A stretch of 64,000 nt of DNA, taken from NCBI RefSeq assembly GCF_001279775.1, contig NZ_LGDG01000134.1, positions 1-64,000 on the forward strand, read 5' to 3'. The translations under genes were made by a program, and so were the position numbers. The DNA comes from Streptomyces sp. MMG1533. GTDB lineage: Bacteria > Actinomycetota > Actinomycetes > Streptomycetales > Streptomycetaceae. The notes beneath the pieces were generated by a model. The model saw only the letters and a program-made list of their open reading frames with translations, was not told where the DNA came from and made no database searches. Shown piece after piece: positions 15,588 to 24,395 of this stretch (positions are counted from its first letter, which is position 1; every line of letters begins with the position of its first letter).

Positions 15588-18500
15588 TCACCGTATGCCC
15601 GCCTCTTCGAGCAGCTCCCGGAGTTCCCGGAGCACCGCCTTCCCGTCCGTCCCCTCCAGCGCGTCGAGAGCCGAGCGCCACGCCTCGTACGCCTCCTCGG
15701 CACGCCCCCGCTCCCGCAGCAGCAGGCCCTGCTGGTGGTGGGCGAGACCGCCCGTGTAGCGGTCGGCGCGGGCGTCCGCGCGGCTCAGCAGTTCGGCGCA
15801 CTCGTGGCCGGCCTGTTCGGTGCGGCCGAGCAGGCGCAGGGCGCGGACGAGGCCGAGCCGGGTCTGCGATTCGCCGTGCCAGTCGCCGTGGCCGCCGAGG
15901 ATGCGCAGGCTCTCCTCGAAGTGCTCGGCCGCGGCGGCCGGTTCGCCGAGGCTGAGGTGGGCGTACCCGATGTTGCAGTGCGCGGAGTGCTGCACGATGA
16001 CGTTGCCGATCGCGTCGCCGATGGCGAGGGAACGGCGATGCTGCTCGATGGCGGCCCGGGGGTCGGTGTGCTCGTACAGGTTGCCGAGGTGGCTGTGGGT
16101 CACGGCCTCGCCGTGCGGGTCGTTCAACTGCCGTGAGTACTCCAGGCTCTGGCGCAGGGCCCGGCCCGACTCGGCGTGGCGGCCGAGCCCTTCGAGCAGC
16201 AGCCCGCGGTTGTTGAGGCAGCGGCGGATCCAGGAGGGCGTGCCGAGCCGCCGCCAGATCTCCAGGGCACGGTCGTTGAGGTCGAGGGCGTCGCCCTGAC
16301 GGCCGCTCAGGAAGCGCAGGCCGGCGAGGTCGCCCAGCGCGTACGCCTCGGCGGCCTCGTCCCCGAGCCGCCGCGCCACACCGAGGCCGGCCCGGCCGAA
16401 CACCTCCATCTCGGCGAGGCGCCCGCTGCGCTGGACGTAGGGGAAGAGGAGGCGGACGAGGGTGGAGAGGTGCGCGGCCGTGCGGTCCTCGGTGTCCTCG
16501 GCGTACCGCTCCACCAGCGCCACGACGTTCTCCAGCTCCGAGTCGCCCCAGGCGAAGGCGTCTTCGGGGCGGGTGAAGGGGGGTATGGCAGCGACGTGCT
16601 CCGGGTGTTCGGGAGGCTGTGCCGCGGTCGGGCGGCGGCGGTCGTCCTGGTCGAGGCCGGGTTCGACGATCGCGGTGAGGGTGCGTTCGGCCACGGCGGC
16701 GTACCAGCGCAGGGCGCGGAGGGTCGACGGGGTGTCGTGGCCCTCGGCGGCGAGGTCGGCATCGTCGCTCTCGGCGAGTTCGCGGGCGAAGTCACGGACC
16801 AGGTCGTGGGGGGCGTAACGGCCGTACGCCGTCTCCTCCAGGAGCGCCACGTCGACGAGGCGGTCGAGCGCGGCCTCGGCGCGGGCCTCGTCGGTGCCGA
16901 TGAGGCGGGCGAGGAGGGGGGCGCCGTAGACGGGGAGATCGAGGGCTCCGATGTGGCGCAGGGCGAGGGCGGCGTCGCGGTCGGCCCGCCGGTCGGAGAC
17001 GGCGAGCGCGTCGTGGGCGACGGCCAGGGACCGGCGGACGCTGAGGTCGTCGTACTCCAGGTGGTGCAACCGGCCTTCGGTGGCGGCCAGTTGGCCGGCC
17101 AACACGTCCGGGGTGAGGGCATGGCGTGCGGCCAGCCGGGCGGCGACGACGCGCAGGGCGAGGGGGAGGCGGCCGGTGAGCTCCACGAGGGGGTGGGCGG
17201 CACCCAGGGCGCCCCGGCCGGAGGCCGCCCGCAGCAGCGCCGCGCTCTCCTCGTCGCTCAGTGGAGTGAGCCGGAAACGGTGGGCCCCGTCGAGCGCGGT
17301 CAGCGGTGAGCGGCTGGTGACGATCACCGCGCAGCCGGCGCCGGCGGGCAGCAGCGGCCGCACCTGCGCGGCGTTGGCGGCGTCGTCCAGCACCAGCAGC
17401 GTGCGCGTCGGCGCGAGCAGTGAGCGGAGCAACGCGGTGGCCGCGTCCGGGTGTTCGGGGATGGCGCGGGGGTCGGCGCCGAGGTTGCGGAGGAGCGCGG
17501 TGAGGGCCTGGCCCGGGGTGAGAGGGGTCATGCCGGGGGTGGCGCCGTGCAGATTGAGGTAGAGCTGCCCATCGGAGAAACGTTCCCGCAGCCCGTGCGC
17601 CACGTGGAGCGCGAGCGCGCTCTTGCCGACGCCGGGCATGCCGCTGATGACGGCGAGGGCGGGGGCTGATGCCGGTTGCCCGCCAGGGGTGAGGGTTCGG
17701 CGCAGGGCGTCGCCCATGGCGGTTCGGCCGACGAAGTGGGCCGGGGGCGGCGGCAGTTGAGCGGGGCTGGGCGGACGGACGGAAGGTGCGGGGGCCCGGT
17801 CGTCTTCGCGCGTAGCTTCGACCGGCGGCACGTCACCGTCGGACCCGGGAGAGCCGTACACGGGCGAGCCGTGCGCAGTGGCGTCGTACGCAGCGGCGTC
17901 GTACACAGGCGAACCGTGCGACACCCCCTGCAGCACCTCCACATGCGCCTCCCGCACCCCCGGCCCCGGCTCGATGCCGAGTTCCTCGACGAGGCGGGTG
18001 CGCAGGTCGCGGTGGACGGCGAGGGCCTCGGCCTGGCGGCCGGTGCGGTGCAGGGCGAGCATCAGCTGGCGGTGGTACGCCTCCCGCAGCGGATGCTCGG
18101 CGGCCAGCTCGGCCAACTCCGGTACGAGAGCGCCGAGTCGTGTGCCGCCGAGGGTCAGTTCGGCGTCGTACCGCCACTCCAGAAGGAGCAGCCGCGCCTC
18201 CCGGAGGCGCTGCACGAAGGCGTACCCGCCCAGTTCGGACGGGAGCCCGCTGAGCGGCGTGCCCCGCCACAGCGCGAGCGCGTCCCGGCACTCGCGCACG
18301 ACCCGTTCGCTGTTCCGGGCGGCGTGCGCGCCGCGTGCGGCGGCGACGTGCCGCTCGAAGACGTGGACGTCCAGCTCGCCCTGCTCGACGCGCAGCAGAT
18401 AGCCGGGCGGTACGGCCCGCAGCCGTCCGGGGTCGTCGAGCAGCCGCCGCAGCCGGGTCACGTGGTTGTGCAGGGAGGCCTTGGCGGACGGCGGCGGGGC

Positions 18501-18692
18501 ACCGCCCCACAAGGCGTCCTTGAGCGACTCGACGGAGACGGTACGGCCGGCTTCGAGCAGCAGCGCGGCCAGCAGGACCCGTGCCTTGGGGCTTCGGACG
18601 GCGCGGATGCCGACGTCGTCCCGGCCGTCGTACAGGACGGGCGGCCCCAGCAGTCCGAACCGCAGCTCGTACTGCAGCCCGCACCCCGTCAC
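15588..18692 (-). CDS. AfsR/SARP family regulator (OmpR-HTH, BTAD, NB-ARC, TPR)
   Basis: This approximately 1034-residue cytoplasmic regulator has an OmpR-like DNA-binding domain (LRFGLLGPPVLYDGRDD... residues 1-95), a BTAD domain (to about 250), a low-complexity Tyr/Asp-rich linker, an NB-ARC ATPase (Walker A SGMPGVGKSALALHVA, Walker B LLVLDDAANAAQVRPLL) and C-terminal TPR repeats (LNNRGLLLEGLGRHAESGRA and similar). That is the AfsR architecture of pathway or global activators of secondary metabolism. GTG at 18692 follows GGAAGG by 8 bases; a GTG at 18698 is too close to the site. No biosynthetic cluster is visible beside it. Confidence 0.92.
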   Translation of the reverse strand: MTGCGLQYELRFGLLGPPVLYDGRDDVGIRAVRSPKARVLLAALLLEAGRTVSVESLKDALWGGAPPPSAKASLHNHVTRLRRLLDDPGRLRAVPPGYLLRVEQGELDVHVFERHVAAARGAHAARNSERVVRECRDALALWRGTPLSGLPSELGGYAFVQRLREARLLLLEWRYDAELTLGGTRLGALVPELAELAAEHPLREAYHRQLMLALHRTGRQAEALAVHRDLRTRLVEELGIEPGPGVREAHVEVLQGVSHGSPVYDAAAYDATAHGSPVYGSPGSDGDVPPVEATREDDRAPAPSVRPPSPAQLPPPPAHFVGRTAMGDALRRTLTPGGQPASAPALAVISGMPGVGKSALALHVAHGLRERFSDGQLYLNLHGATPGMTPLTPGQALTALLRNLGADPRAIPEHPDAATALLRSLLAPTRTLLVLDDAANAAQVRPLLPAGAGCAVIVTSRSPLTALDGAHRFRLTPLSDEESAALLRAASGRGALGAAHPLVELTGRLPLALRVVAARLAARHALTPDVLAGQLAATEGRLHHLEYDDLSVRRSLAVAHDALAVSDRRADRDAALALRHIGALDLPVYGAPLLARLIGTDEARAEAALDRLVDVALLEETAYGRYAPHDLVRDFARELAESDDADLAAEGHDTPSTLRALRWYAAVAERTLTAIVEPGLDQDDRRRPTAAQPPEHPEHVAAIPPFTRPEDAFAWGDSELENVVALVERYAEDTEDRTAAHLSTLVRLLFPYVQRSGRLAEMEVFGRAGLGVARRLGDEAAEAYALGDLAGLRFLSGRQGDALDLNDRALEIWRRLGTPSWIRRCLNNRGLLLEGLGRHAESGRALRQSLEYSRQLNDPHGEAVTHSHLGNLYEHTDPRAAIEQHRRSLAIGDAIGNVIVQHSAHCNIGYAHLSLGEPAAAAEHFEESLRILGGHGDWHGESQTRLGLVRALRLLGRTEQAGHECAELLSRADARADRYTGGLAHHQQGLLLRERGRAEEAYEAWRSALDALEGTDGKAVLRELRELLEEAGIR

Positions 18693-18878
18693 GCCCACTG
18701 CCTTCCGCACGTCACGCCCGATCGCACTCTCACCCGGCGGCCGAACGGACAACCGTTGGCGCCATGTTAGCGATCCGTTGGTGTGGCCTGATGTGATCGT
18801 TGCATCGGATCTGGCCCGAGGGTGCGCGCGTACGACGCGCAACTCGGGGGAGTGTCGCCGTCGCGGCCGGATCCGCGT

Positions 18879-18929
18879 ACGGACGAGGGTCCCGGTCGTC
18901 GGAGGTGAACGGCCGGGACCCTCGTCCGT
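18879..18929 (-). terminator. Strong 17-bp hairpin terminator after the GT2 gene
   Basis: ACGGACGAGGGTCCCGG (18879-18895) and its exact complement (18913-18929) form a perfect 17-bp stem with a 17-base loop, 37 bases beyond the GT2 stop. It separates the GT2 transcript from the SARP gene on the same strand. Confidence 0.8.
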
Positions 18930-18965
18930 GCGGCGTCCGGTCGGCCGTACGAGATCCGGCCGGCG

Positions 18966-19886
18966 TCAGATGACCGGCGGCCGGCCCAGCCGGCTGAGCC
19001 GCCAGACGGTCCGCCAGCGCATCGGGCGCCGCTCACCGGCAGGCTGTCGTACACCCTCCACGAATCCGCCGAACCACGCGCGCAATCCGGCCGCCGACCG
19101 CACCCGCAGCAGCGTGAGCAGCGTCCACACGCCCAGATGCACGGGAATCAGCGCGAGCGGGAGCCGGCGGCGGACCAGCCAGACCCGGTTCCGGGCGTTC
19201 ACCCGGTAGTAGATGGCGTGCCGGGCGGGCGAGGTCTTCGGGTGCTGGAGCAGCAGCTCGGGCGCGTACAGGATCCGCCAGCCGCCGTCGGCGGCCCGCC
19301 AGGCCAGGTCGGTCTCCTCGTGGGCGAAGAAGAACTCGGCGGGCCAGTCCCCGATCTCGCCGAGCATCGTCATGCGGAAGGCGTGCCCGCCGCCGAGGAA
19401 CCCGGTGACGTACCCGCCCCGCATCGGATCGGCGGAGCCGACACGGGGGACGTGCCGCTGCTGGGTCTCGCCGTGCTCGTCGGCGATGCGGAACCCGACG
19501 ATGCCGAGGCGCGGGTCGGCGACGAACAGGTCCGCCACCCGGCGCAGCACATCGGCGTCGACGAGGAGCCCGTCGTCGTCCAGCTCGACGACGACATCGA
19601 TGTCCCCGAATTCCCGCAGCCGGGCCAGCGCCACGTTCCGCCCACCGGGGCAGCCGAGGTTCTCCTCGACATCGATGGTGGTGACCTCGCCGGGCAGGGA
19701 CAGCCGCGCGGCGAACTCGGGCAGCCGGCAGCCGTTGCCGACGATCACGATGCGCTGAGGGGCAAGATCCTGCTTGGCCACGGACTCCAGCAGCGCGTCG
19801 ACTTCCGCAGGCCGGTTCCCCATGGTCACCACAGCGACACCGATCCTCGGTTCCCGCACGCCCTCACCCCAATCCCGGCCGACCAT
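18966..19886 (-). CDS. Glycosyltransferase family 2
   Basis: This 306-residue GT-A enzyme transfers a sugar from a nucleotide donor. The N-terminal fold starts VAVVTMGNRPAEVDALLESV, with NLGCPGGRNVALAR; the metal motif is VVELDDDGLLV (DxD), and the acceptor-site helix has FFFAHEETDLAWRA. The C-terminal part (RVWLVRRRLPLALIPVHLGVWTLLTLL) is hydrophobic and probably sits on the membrane, as in rhamnosyl or galactosyl transferases of cell-surface polysaccharides. No other glycan genes are adjacent. The start is ATG at 19886. Confidence 0.9.
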   Translation of the reverse strand: MVGRDWGEGVREPRIGVAVVTMGNRPAEVDALLESVAKQDLAPQRIVIVGNGCRLPEFAARLSLPGEVTTIDVEENLGCPGGRNVALARLREFGDIDVVVELDDDGLLVDADVLRRVADLFVADPRLGIVGFRIADEHGETQQRHVPRVGSADPMRGGYVTGFLGGGHAFRMTMLGEIGDWPAEFFFAHEETDLAWRAADGGWRILYAPELLLQHPKTSPARHAIYYRVNARNRVWLVRRRLPLALIPVHLGVWTLLTLLRVRSAAGLRAWFGGFVEGVRQPAGERRPMRWRTVWRLSRLGRPPVI

Positions 19887-20228
<342 letters not shown>

Positions 20229-20418
20229 TCAGCGCCCGGTGACGTCCCCCGCCAGGGTGAACGGAGCCTCGGGGGGAGCTTCGACCTGCTCGGTCGGCGC
20301 GACCTGATCGGCCTGATCGGCCGTCGGCAGGAGACGGTCCTCCCACCACGACAGGCCCATCAAGGTGGCGAGCAGGACGAAGGGGGCCGCAGCCGGAACG
20401 ATCAGCGCGTACGTACAT
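20229..20418 (-). pseudogene. Small membrane protein gene, frameshifted at its second codon
   Basis: On the minus strand a clearly protein-like frame reads YALIVPAAAPFVLLATLMGL, then SWWEDRLLPTADQADQV, ending TLAGDVTGR at a TGA (20229-20231). It has one membrane helix and a charged Gln/Glu-rich tail and resembles a small single-pass protein common in Streptomyces (recognised from memory, not searched). The only nearby ATG (20418) is out of frame: the bases after it carry TACGTACG, and removing one TACG would give MYALIVP. A tnpB remnant begins about 15-50 bases upstream, where the promoter should be, so the gene is probably inactive. Confidence 0.5.
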
Positions 20419-20434
20419 GAGTACCGCCCGGATT

Positions 20435-20466
20435 GAATCCTCCCCTCCCTGAAGGGGAGGGGATTC
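20435..20466 (-). ncRNA. Right-end hairpin of an IS200/IS605 element (omegaRNA-like 3' end)
   Basis: Immediately beyond the tnpB stop the minus strand reads GAATCCCCTCCCCT, a short loop, then AGGGGAGGATTC: a hairpin with a two-base bulge. A second perfect stem (CCTCCTGGAGC with its complement around AGC, 20480-20504) lies in the last tnpB codons. In IS200/IS605 elements this junction is the right end and the source of the guide (omega/reRNA) scaffold. Whether it is transcribed here is unknown. Confidence 0.45.
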
Positions 20467-20471
20467 CTGGC

Positions 20472-20852
20472 TCAGGCCGCCTCCTGGAGCAGCGCTCCAG
20501 GAGGTCTTCCGCCATCGGCGCCAGCCGGGTTGAGACCTGCCCGGACGAGCATGACGCGGGCGGAGTTCTTGTCCCGTGGGGACGCGGTTCCGCACGCGGT
20601 GCAGGTGTAGGTGCGCTCACCCAGCGGCAGACGATGCTTGGCTCTCGCATCGCAGTGCGCGCAGTCCATCGTGGTGTGCGCGGGGTGTACGAGGCGGATG
20701 TCCCGCCCGTGTTTGCGGCCCATCTCGATCAGGGCGGCCCTGGTGGCGCCGATGGCGGCGTCGGCGGCCTTGCGGGCCATGGTCGTCCTGGCCAGGAACT
20801 TGGGGCGGAAGTCCTCGACGGCGACGGTGTCGTGGTCGCGGACCACCTTCTT
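20472..20852 (-). pseudogene. tnpB: tnpB 3' fragment (IS200/IS605-family RNA-guided nuclease, N-terminus lost)
   Basis: Only the last 126 codons look like TnpB. They include the RuvC-II acidic motif (HDTVAVEDFRPKFLA), the zinc ribbon (MDCAHCDARAKHR ... TYTCTACG) and the RuvC-III motif (SPRDKNSARVML), ending AGADGGRPPGALLQEAA. Upstream of about 20852 the frame stays open but the sequence no longer resembles TnpB, so the wedge, REC and RuvC-I parts are gone. It cannot be an active nuclease. It marks an old insertion followed by deletion beside the frameshifted membrane gene. Confidence 0.75.
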
Positions 20853-21180
20853 CGGTGCCGCGCCCGCATCGTGCGGGCGGTGCCGGAGCGGCCGAGCCCG
20901 TGACGCGGCGGATTTCCGTACCGATGCGCGCGCTGCGCCCCCTGAGGAGCGCGATGGCGGTGCGACGCTGCCGGGGGCAGGGGCGGCACGACGCACGCTA
21001 GTCCTCGCTCCGATTCCCCGACAGGTGACAAGCGGCCATCCCGAGCGGTCGTCCCTCCGGATGGCACGTAGCGACCTCGGACGCTGTCCGTGCCCTGCGG
21101 ACAGGACTACGCTGCGCGTTGAGGCCCCAGTCCCCGGCATCCGGCATTCATGCCGCAATTTCGCTCCGGGGAGGCCCGCC
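20853..21180. other. Non-coding region after the tnpB remnant
   Basis: No gene is supported here. A small hairpin CGCCCGCA-TCG-TGCGGGCG lies at 20861-20879, almost exactly where TnpB similarity stops, so it may mark the deletion junction. Confidence 0.4.
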
Positions 21181-21477
21181 GTGTTCGTTCTGCTTCTCGT
21201 CCTCGTTCTGGTCCTGTTCGGCTTCGGCTTCCTCCATCCCGTCTGGTGGTTGATCGCGGCCGTGTTGGTCGTCGTCATCGGCCGGTCCCGTGGGGGCGGC
21301 CGGGGCATCGGGGGTGATTCCGGTTCGGGGGAGTACCGGGAGTACCGGGACCGCAGGGAGCGTCAGGACCGCTGGGACCGTCGCTACATCCGCCAGCACC
21401 GGGCCCGCTGGGACCGCGAGGACCGACACGACCGCCAGGACCGACACGACCGCCAGGACCGCCAGGACCGCCGGTGA
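21181..21477 (+). CDS. Small membrane protein with charged Asp/Arg/Gln-His repeat tail
   Basis: This 98-residue protein starts at GTG 21181, 8 bases after GGGGAGG. The N-terminus is strongly hydrophobic ([17 protein letters not shown], then [16 protein letters not shown], two membrane segments). The rest is highly charged and repetitive ([14 protein letters not shown], and [18 protein letters not shown] at the end). Such two-helix proteins with charged tails are common in Streptomyces and of unknown role. It lies just upstream of two small ANTAR genes on the same strand. Confidence 0.75.
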   Translation: MFVLLLVLVLVLFGFGFLHPVWWLIAAVLVVVIGRSRGGGRGIGGDSGSGEYREYRDRRERQDRWDRRYIRQHRARWDREDRHDRQDRHDRQDRQDRR

Positions 21478-21559
21478 CCGAGGAGTGGCCTGGTGGCCGG
21501 CGGTTCCGGAACGGCTTCGGCCCGGCCGGACGCATCGACCTCAAGGAGGGGTACATGTC

Positions 21560-21916
21560 ATGCAGCGCACGGAAGTGATCCAGAAAGAGCGTTGGACTCT
21601 GACAGCCGAGGCCTCATGGGGGAACGCGCCTGCCGCGCGGGAGGTCGTCGCGCTGCGCGCCGAGAACGATCAGCTGCGGCGGGCACTGGCCCGCCGTGCG
21701 GTCATCGACCAGGCCCGCGGCATGGTGATGGTCCTGACCCCCTGCCACCGTGGACCGGCCAGGCACCTGCTGGTGGACGCATCGCGGCAGTGCGGCATGA
21801 CACTGGCGGGCCTGTCCGCGGTCCTGGTCTCAGCCTGGGAGGGCGTGCCTCTCCCGGACGACGTACAACGGGCGATGCGGCGTGCGCTGCGACGGCATCA
21901 CGCGGCATACCGGTGA
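21560..21916 (+). CDS. ANTAR domain protein (stand-alone, 118 aa)
   Basis: This short protein has a coiled-coil lead ([19 protein letters not shown]) followed by an ANTAR domain ([20 protein letters not shown], then [20 protein letters not shown]). It has no receiver or GAF domain, so how it is controlled is unclear. ANTAR domains bind paired RNA hairpins and prevent transcription termination. ATG at 21560 follows AAGGAGGGG by 8 bases. It shares its architecture with the next gene, and the two are probably a tandem duplication. Confidence 0.8.
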   Translation: MQRTEVIQKERWTLTAEASWGNAPAAREVVALRAENDQLRRALARRAVIDQARGMVMVLTPCHRGPARHLLVDASRQCGMTLAGLSAVLVSAWEGVPLPDDVQRAMRRALRRHHAAYR

Positions 21917-21994
21917 GAGGGAAGCCGCCCATCTGCTTCGACTGACACGCCGCTGACTCCCATGGACACGAGCACCACGTTGTGAGGTATGCGC

Positions 21995-22354
21995 ATGAGC
22001 CAGGAGACCACGTCTCGTGAGGAACAGCGGATGGTACGGGCCGTGGCCACGGCGAGGGATGCGGCATTGGCGGCCGAGGTCGTCGAACTGCGTTCCAGGA
22101 ACGCGCAGTTGGGCCGGGCGCTGGAGAGCCGCGCGGTGATCGACCAGGCGCGCGGGATGGTGATGGCCCTGGGGCCGTGTTCCGGCGAGCATGCCTGGGA
22201 CCTGCTGGTGGACGTGTCGCAGCACTGCAACGTCAAGCTCCGGTACGTGGCTGCCGCCCTGGTCGCCACGACGAAGGACGAGGCGCTCCCGGAGCAGATC
22301 CGGCAGGAGCTGCGCCGAGCGCTGCAGCGCCTTCACACGCCGGACCGCAGATGA
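21995..22354 (+). CDS. ANTAR domain protein (stand-alone paralogue, 119 aa)
   Basis: Same architecture as the preceding gene: coiled coil (EVVELRSRNAQLGRALESR) and ANTAR ([20 protein letters not shown], then AWDLLVDVSQHCNVKLRYVA). The [11 protein letters not shown] core is identical in both. ATG at 21995 is preferred over 21989 because GTGAGG lies 7 bases upstream of it. Both proteins have a cysteine at the same place in the helical turn (TPC/GPC). Likely an RNA-binding antiterminator with unknown signal input. Confidence 0.8.
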   Translation: MSQETTSREEQRMVRAVATARDAALAAEVVELRSRNAQLGRALESRAVIDQARGMVMALGPCSGEHAWDLLVDVSQHCNVKLRYVAAALVATTKDEALPEQIRQELRRALQRLHTPDRR

Positions 22355-22843
22355 CGGCGTGCGCACTGTGCGGGCGGCACCGGGAGCTGTGAGCTCAACT
22401 CTCCGGTGCCTCGTGCCCGGGCCGGCTGCCGGACGTCTCCTGGGTTGCCCGCCCCGTTCATCCCAAACCCCGGCCCGCCATTTCCCTGGCTATGCTCGGG
22501 GCAGCGTCCCAGACCCCGGCGGCTCGTTGCTCAGCACGATGACAGTGGCGAACGGGCCTTGGTCCCATCGCCCGGTGCATCGCCCGGGAGGGAACCCGGC
22601 CGTTTCAGGTCCGGCGCAGAAATCGCCGTACCGGCCACTGCTTCGCCTCCCCCCTCCGCCGAACGTACGCCCGACCGCACCGGAAGCGCGGCCAAGAGGG
22701 GCCGGGAGCCCGGCACCACCACTGCCCTGCTGTCCGGACGGTCTCCTGAACCGAGGCGTCATGTCCCTACCGAAGTCGAACGTCCACCGGCACGACAGGA
22801 AGAAGCGGGCACTGATCACGTCCGCGGCCCGCGGAGGTGTGCG
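22355..22843. other. 489-base region without a supported gene
   Basis: A frame stays open from 22406 into the next gene but reads Pro/Arg/Ser-rich, with no family-like composition, and the next gene has a good start of its own at 22844. As this precedes an ANTAR-rich run, it is the natural place to look for paired ANTAR-target hairpins; I could not identify a convincing pair by eye. Confidence 0.4.
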
Positions 22844-23524
22844 GTGACGACCCTGCCCCCACGCGGGCCGGCCCGAACACCCGGCGGCGGTGGGTCGTAC
22901 GCCGAGGGCGCGGTGCGGTTGCGCCGGGTGAACCGCCGACAGGTGGAGGGGCTGCGGGAGGACTTGGCGGATCTGTACGTGGACTCCCGTACGACGGCGT
23001 CCCGGGAGGAACCGCCCGGCGAGGAGTACCGCCGTCGCTGCCGCGAGGACTTCCTGGACCCTCTCGCCGCGGACCTGCGTCGACCCGGTTTCGCCATGGT
23101 GATCGCGGAGACGGACTGCCCGGTGGGCTGCGCCCACGGATTCCCGGTACGCCGAGACGGCTCCTGGTGGCTCGGGTTCGACAGTGCGCCGCCCCGCGGT
23201 GACGGGCAACTCGCCCGGCCCGGCGGCGTTTTCGCGTTCACCGGCATCCTGGTCCGGCCGCCCCCACGGGACCGGGCCCTGGCCCGTCGGCTGCAGCAGC
23301 GGCTGCTGACCGACCACCGGGCCTCGCTCGGCGTGACGTCGGTGGACCAGGCCGATGTCACGACCCTGGCCGCGCTCCACTCCTGGGGATGGCTGGACGC
23401 CGGAGACATCTGGCGGCCGGCGAGCCCCACCTTGTTCCGTGTGCTGGTCCTTCCGCACGGGGAACGGGCGGTCGAGCGGCCGGCCGGACTCGCCCGCCAC
23501 GTCCGGACGCGGTGGTCCGGGTGA
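22844..23524 (+). CDS. Hypothetical protein, GNAT acetyltransferase-like
   Basis: This 226-residue protein starts at GTG 22844, 6 bases after GGAGG. It shows a GNAT-like order: RLRRVNRRQVEGLREDLADL, then FAMVIAETDCPVGCAHGFPV (strand pair), FAFTGILVRPPPRDRALARR (strand followed by the usual phosphate-binding position) and VTTLAALHSWGW near the end, typical of the GNAT C-terminus. The canonical Q/RxxGxG/A motif is degenerate (RPPPRDRALA), so acetyl-CoA binding is uncertain. Its stop overlaps the start of a GAF-ANTAR gene (GTGA), implying coupled expression. Confidence 0.6.
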   Translation: MTTLPPRGPARTPGGGGSYAEGAVRLRRVNRRQVEGLREDLADLYVDSRTTASREEPPGEEYRRRCREDFLDPLAADLRRPGFAMVIAETDCPVGCAHGFPVRRDGSWWLGFDSAPPRGDGQLARPGGVFAFTGILVRPPPRDRALARRLQQRLLTDHRASLGVTSVDQADVTTLAALHSWGWLDAGDIWRPASPTLFRVLVLPHGERAVERPAGLARHVRTRWSG

Positions 23525-24240
23525 GGCCCGGCAGCCGTGCGGCCCGTATCCAGCTGCTGGTCGCGGAACAGGCGGCCGTACGCGGTGCCCGCGTCGGTGT
23601 GGTGGACGTGTGCACCGCGGCCGTGGTCGCGCTGCCGGTCGGCGGGGCCGGGCTGTCGGCGATGTCAGGGGCCGCACCGAGCCATCCGCTGTGCAGCACC
23701 GACGACGTCAGCGAACAGCTGGAGGAGCTGCAGCTCACGCTGGGCGAGGGCCCCTGCGTGGACGCCTTCGCCCACGGCTCGGCCGTCCTGACACCCGATC
23801 TGCGAAGGGGTGAACGGCAGGACCGCTGGCCCGTGTTCGTCGACGCCGCCCTGGAGGCCGGAGCCCGCGCGGTCTTCGCGCTCCCGCTGCAGGTGGGGGC
23901 GATCAGCCCCGGAGTCCTGGACCTGTACGCCCACGTTCCGGTGCGGTTGAACGCCGAGGAGCTGGCCGACGCGCTGGCGCTCGCCGATCTCGCCACTCTG
24001 GTGCTGCTCGACGCGCGGATCGACGAGGCGGGCGGGCCGGGCGGTGGCCCCGCCGAGGATCTGGGCGCGTACCGGGCGGAGATCGACCAGGCCACCGGCA
24101 TGCTCACCGTCCAGCTCGGCGTCGGCATCGAGGAAGCCTTCGTCCGGCTGCGCGCCCATGCCTACGCCCACGAACGCCGGCTCGCCGACGTGGCCGCCGA
24201 CCTGGTGTCCCGCCGTATCCGCCTCTCCCCCGGTACTTGA
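23521..24240 (+). CDS. GAF-ANTAR domain protein
   Basis: This 239-residue protein has an N-terminal GAF-like sensor (GVVDVCTAAVVALPVGGAGL, LQLTLGEGPCVDAFAHG, ARAVFALPLQVGAISPGVLDLY) and a C-terminal ANTAR domain (RAEIDQATGMLTVQLGVGIE, then EAFVRLRAHAYAHERRLADV). The LGEGPCVDAF segment with its cysteine is typical of this Streptomyces GAF subfamily. GTG at 23521 overlaps the previous stop. It should bind RNA hairpins through ANTAR under control of an unknown GAF ligand. Confidence 0.88.
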   Translation: MRPGSRAARIQLLVAEQAAVRGARVGVVDVCTAAVVALPVGGAGLSAMSGAAPSHPLCSTDDVSEQLEELQLTLGEGPCVDAFAHGSAVLTPDLRRGERQDRWPVFVDAALEAGARAVFALPLQVGAISPGVLDLYAHVPVRLNAEELADALALADLATLVLLDARIDEAGGPGGGPAEDLGAYRAEIDQATGMLTVQLGVGIEEAFVRLRAHAYAHERRLADVAADLVSRRIRLSPGT

Positions 24241-24307
24241 ACGCCCTCGGTCGTTCCGGGAACGCGGTGCGCGCAAGTCATGCCGGGAATGCGGTGCGCC
24301 GCACTTC

Positions 24308-24363
24308 CCGCCCGTCCCGTCCCTTCCTGTCCCTTCCCGTCCCGCCCCGTCCCTTCCCGTCCC
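24308..24363. repeat. Polypyrimidine tract of GTCCC/CTTCC units
   Basis: An almost purely C/T stretch built from repeats of GTCCCTTCCC and variants lies just upstream of the next gene, ending about 18 bases before its ribosome binding site. It is an imperfect microsatellite; a role in expression is possible but unsupported. Confidence 0.7.
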
Positions 24364-24395
24364 GGCAAGAACGTTCCCAACAGAGGGTGCCCACC

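Noticed and set aside
22406..22843. N-terminal extension of the GNAT-like protein from GTG 22406
   Set aside because: The extension is Pro/Arg/Ser-rich with no resemblance to a fold, and GTG 22844 has GGAGG at ideal spacing.
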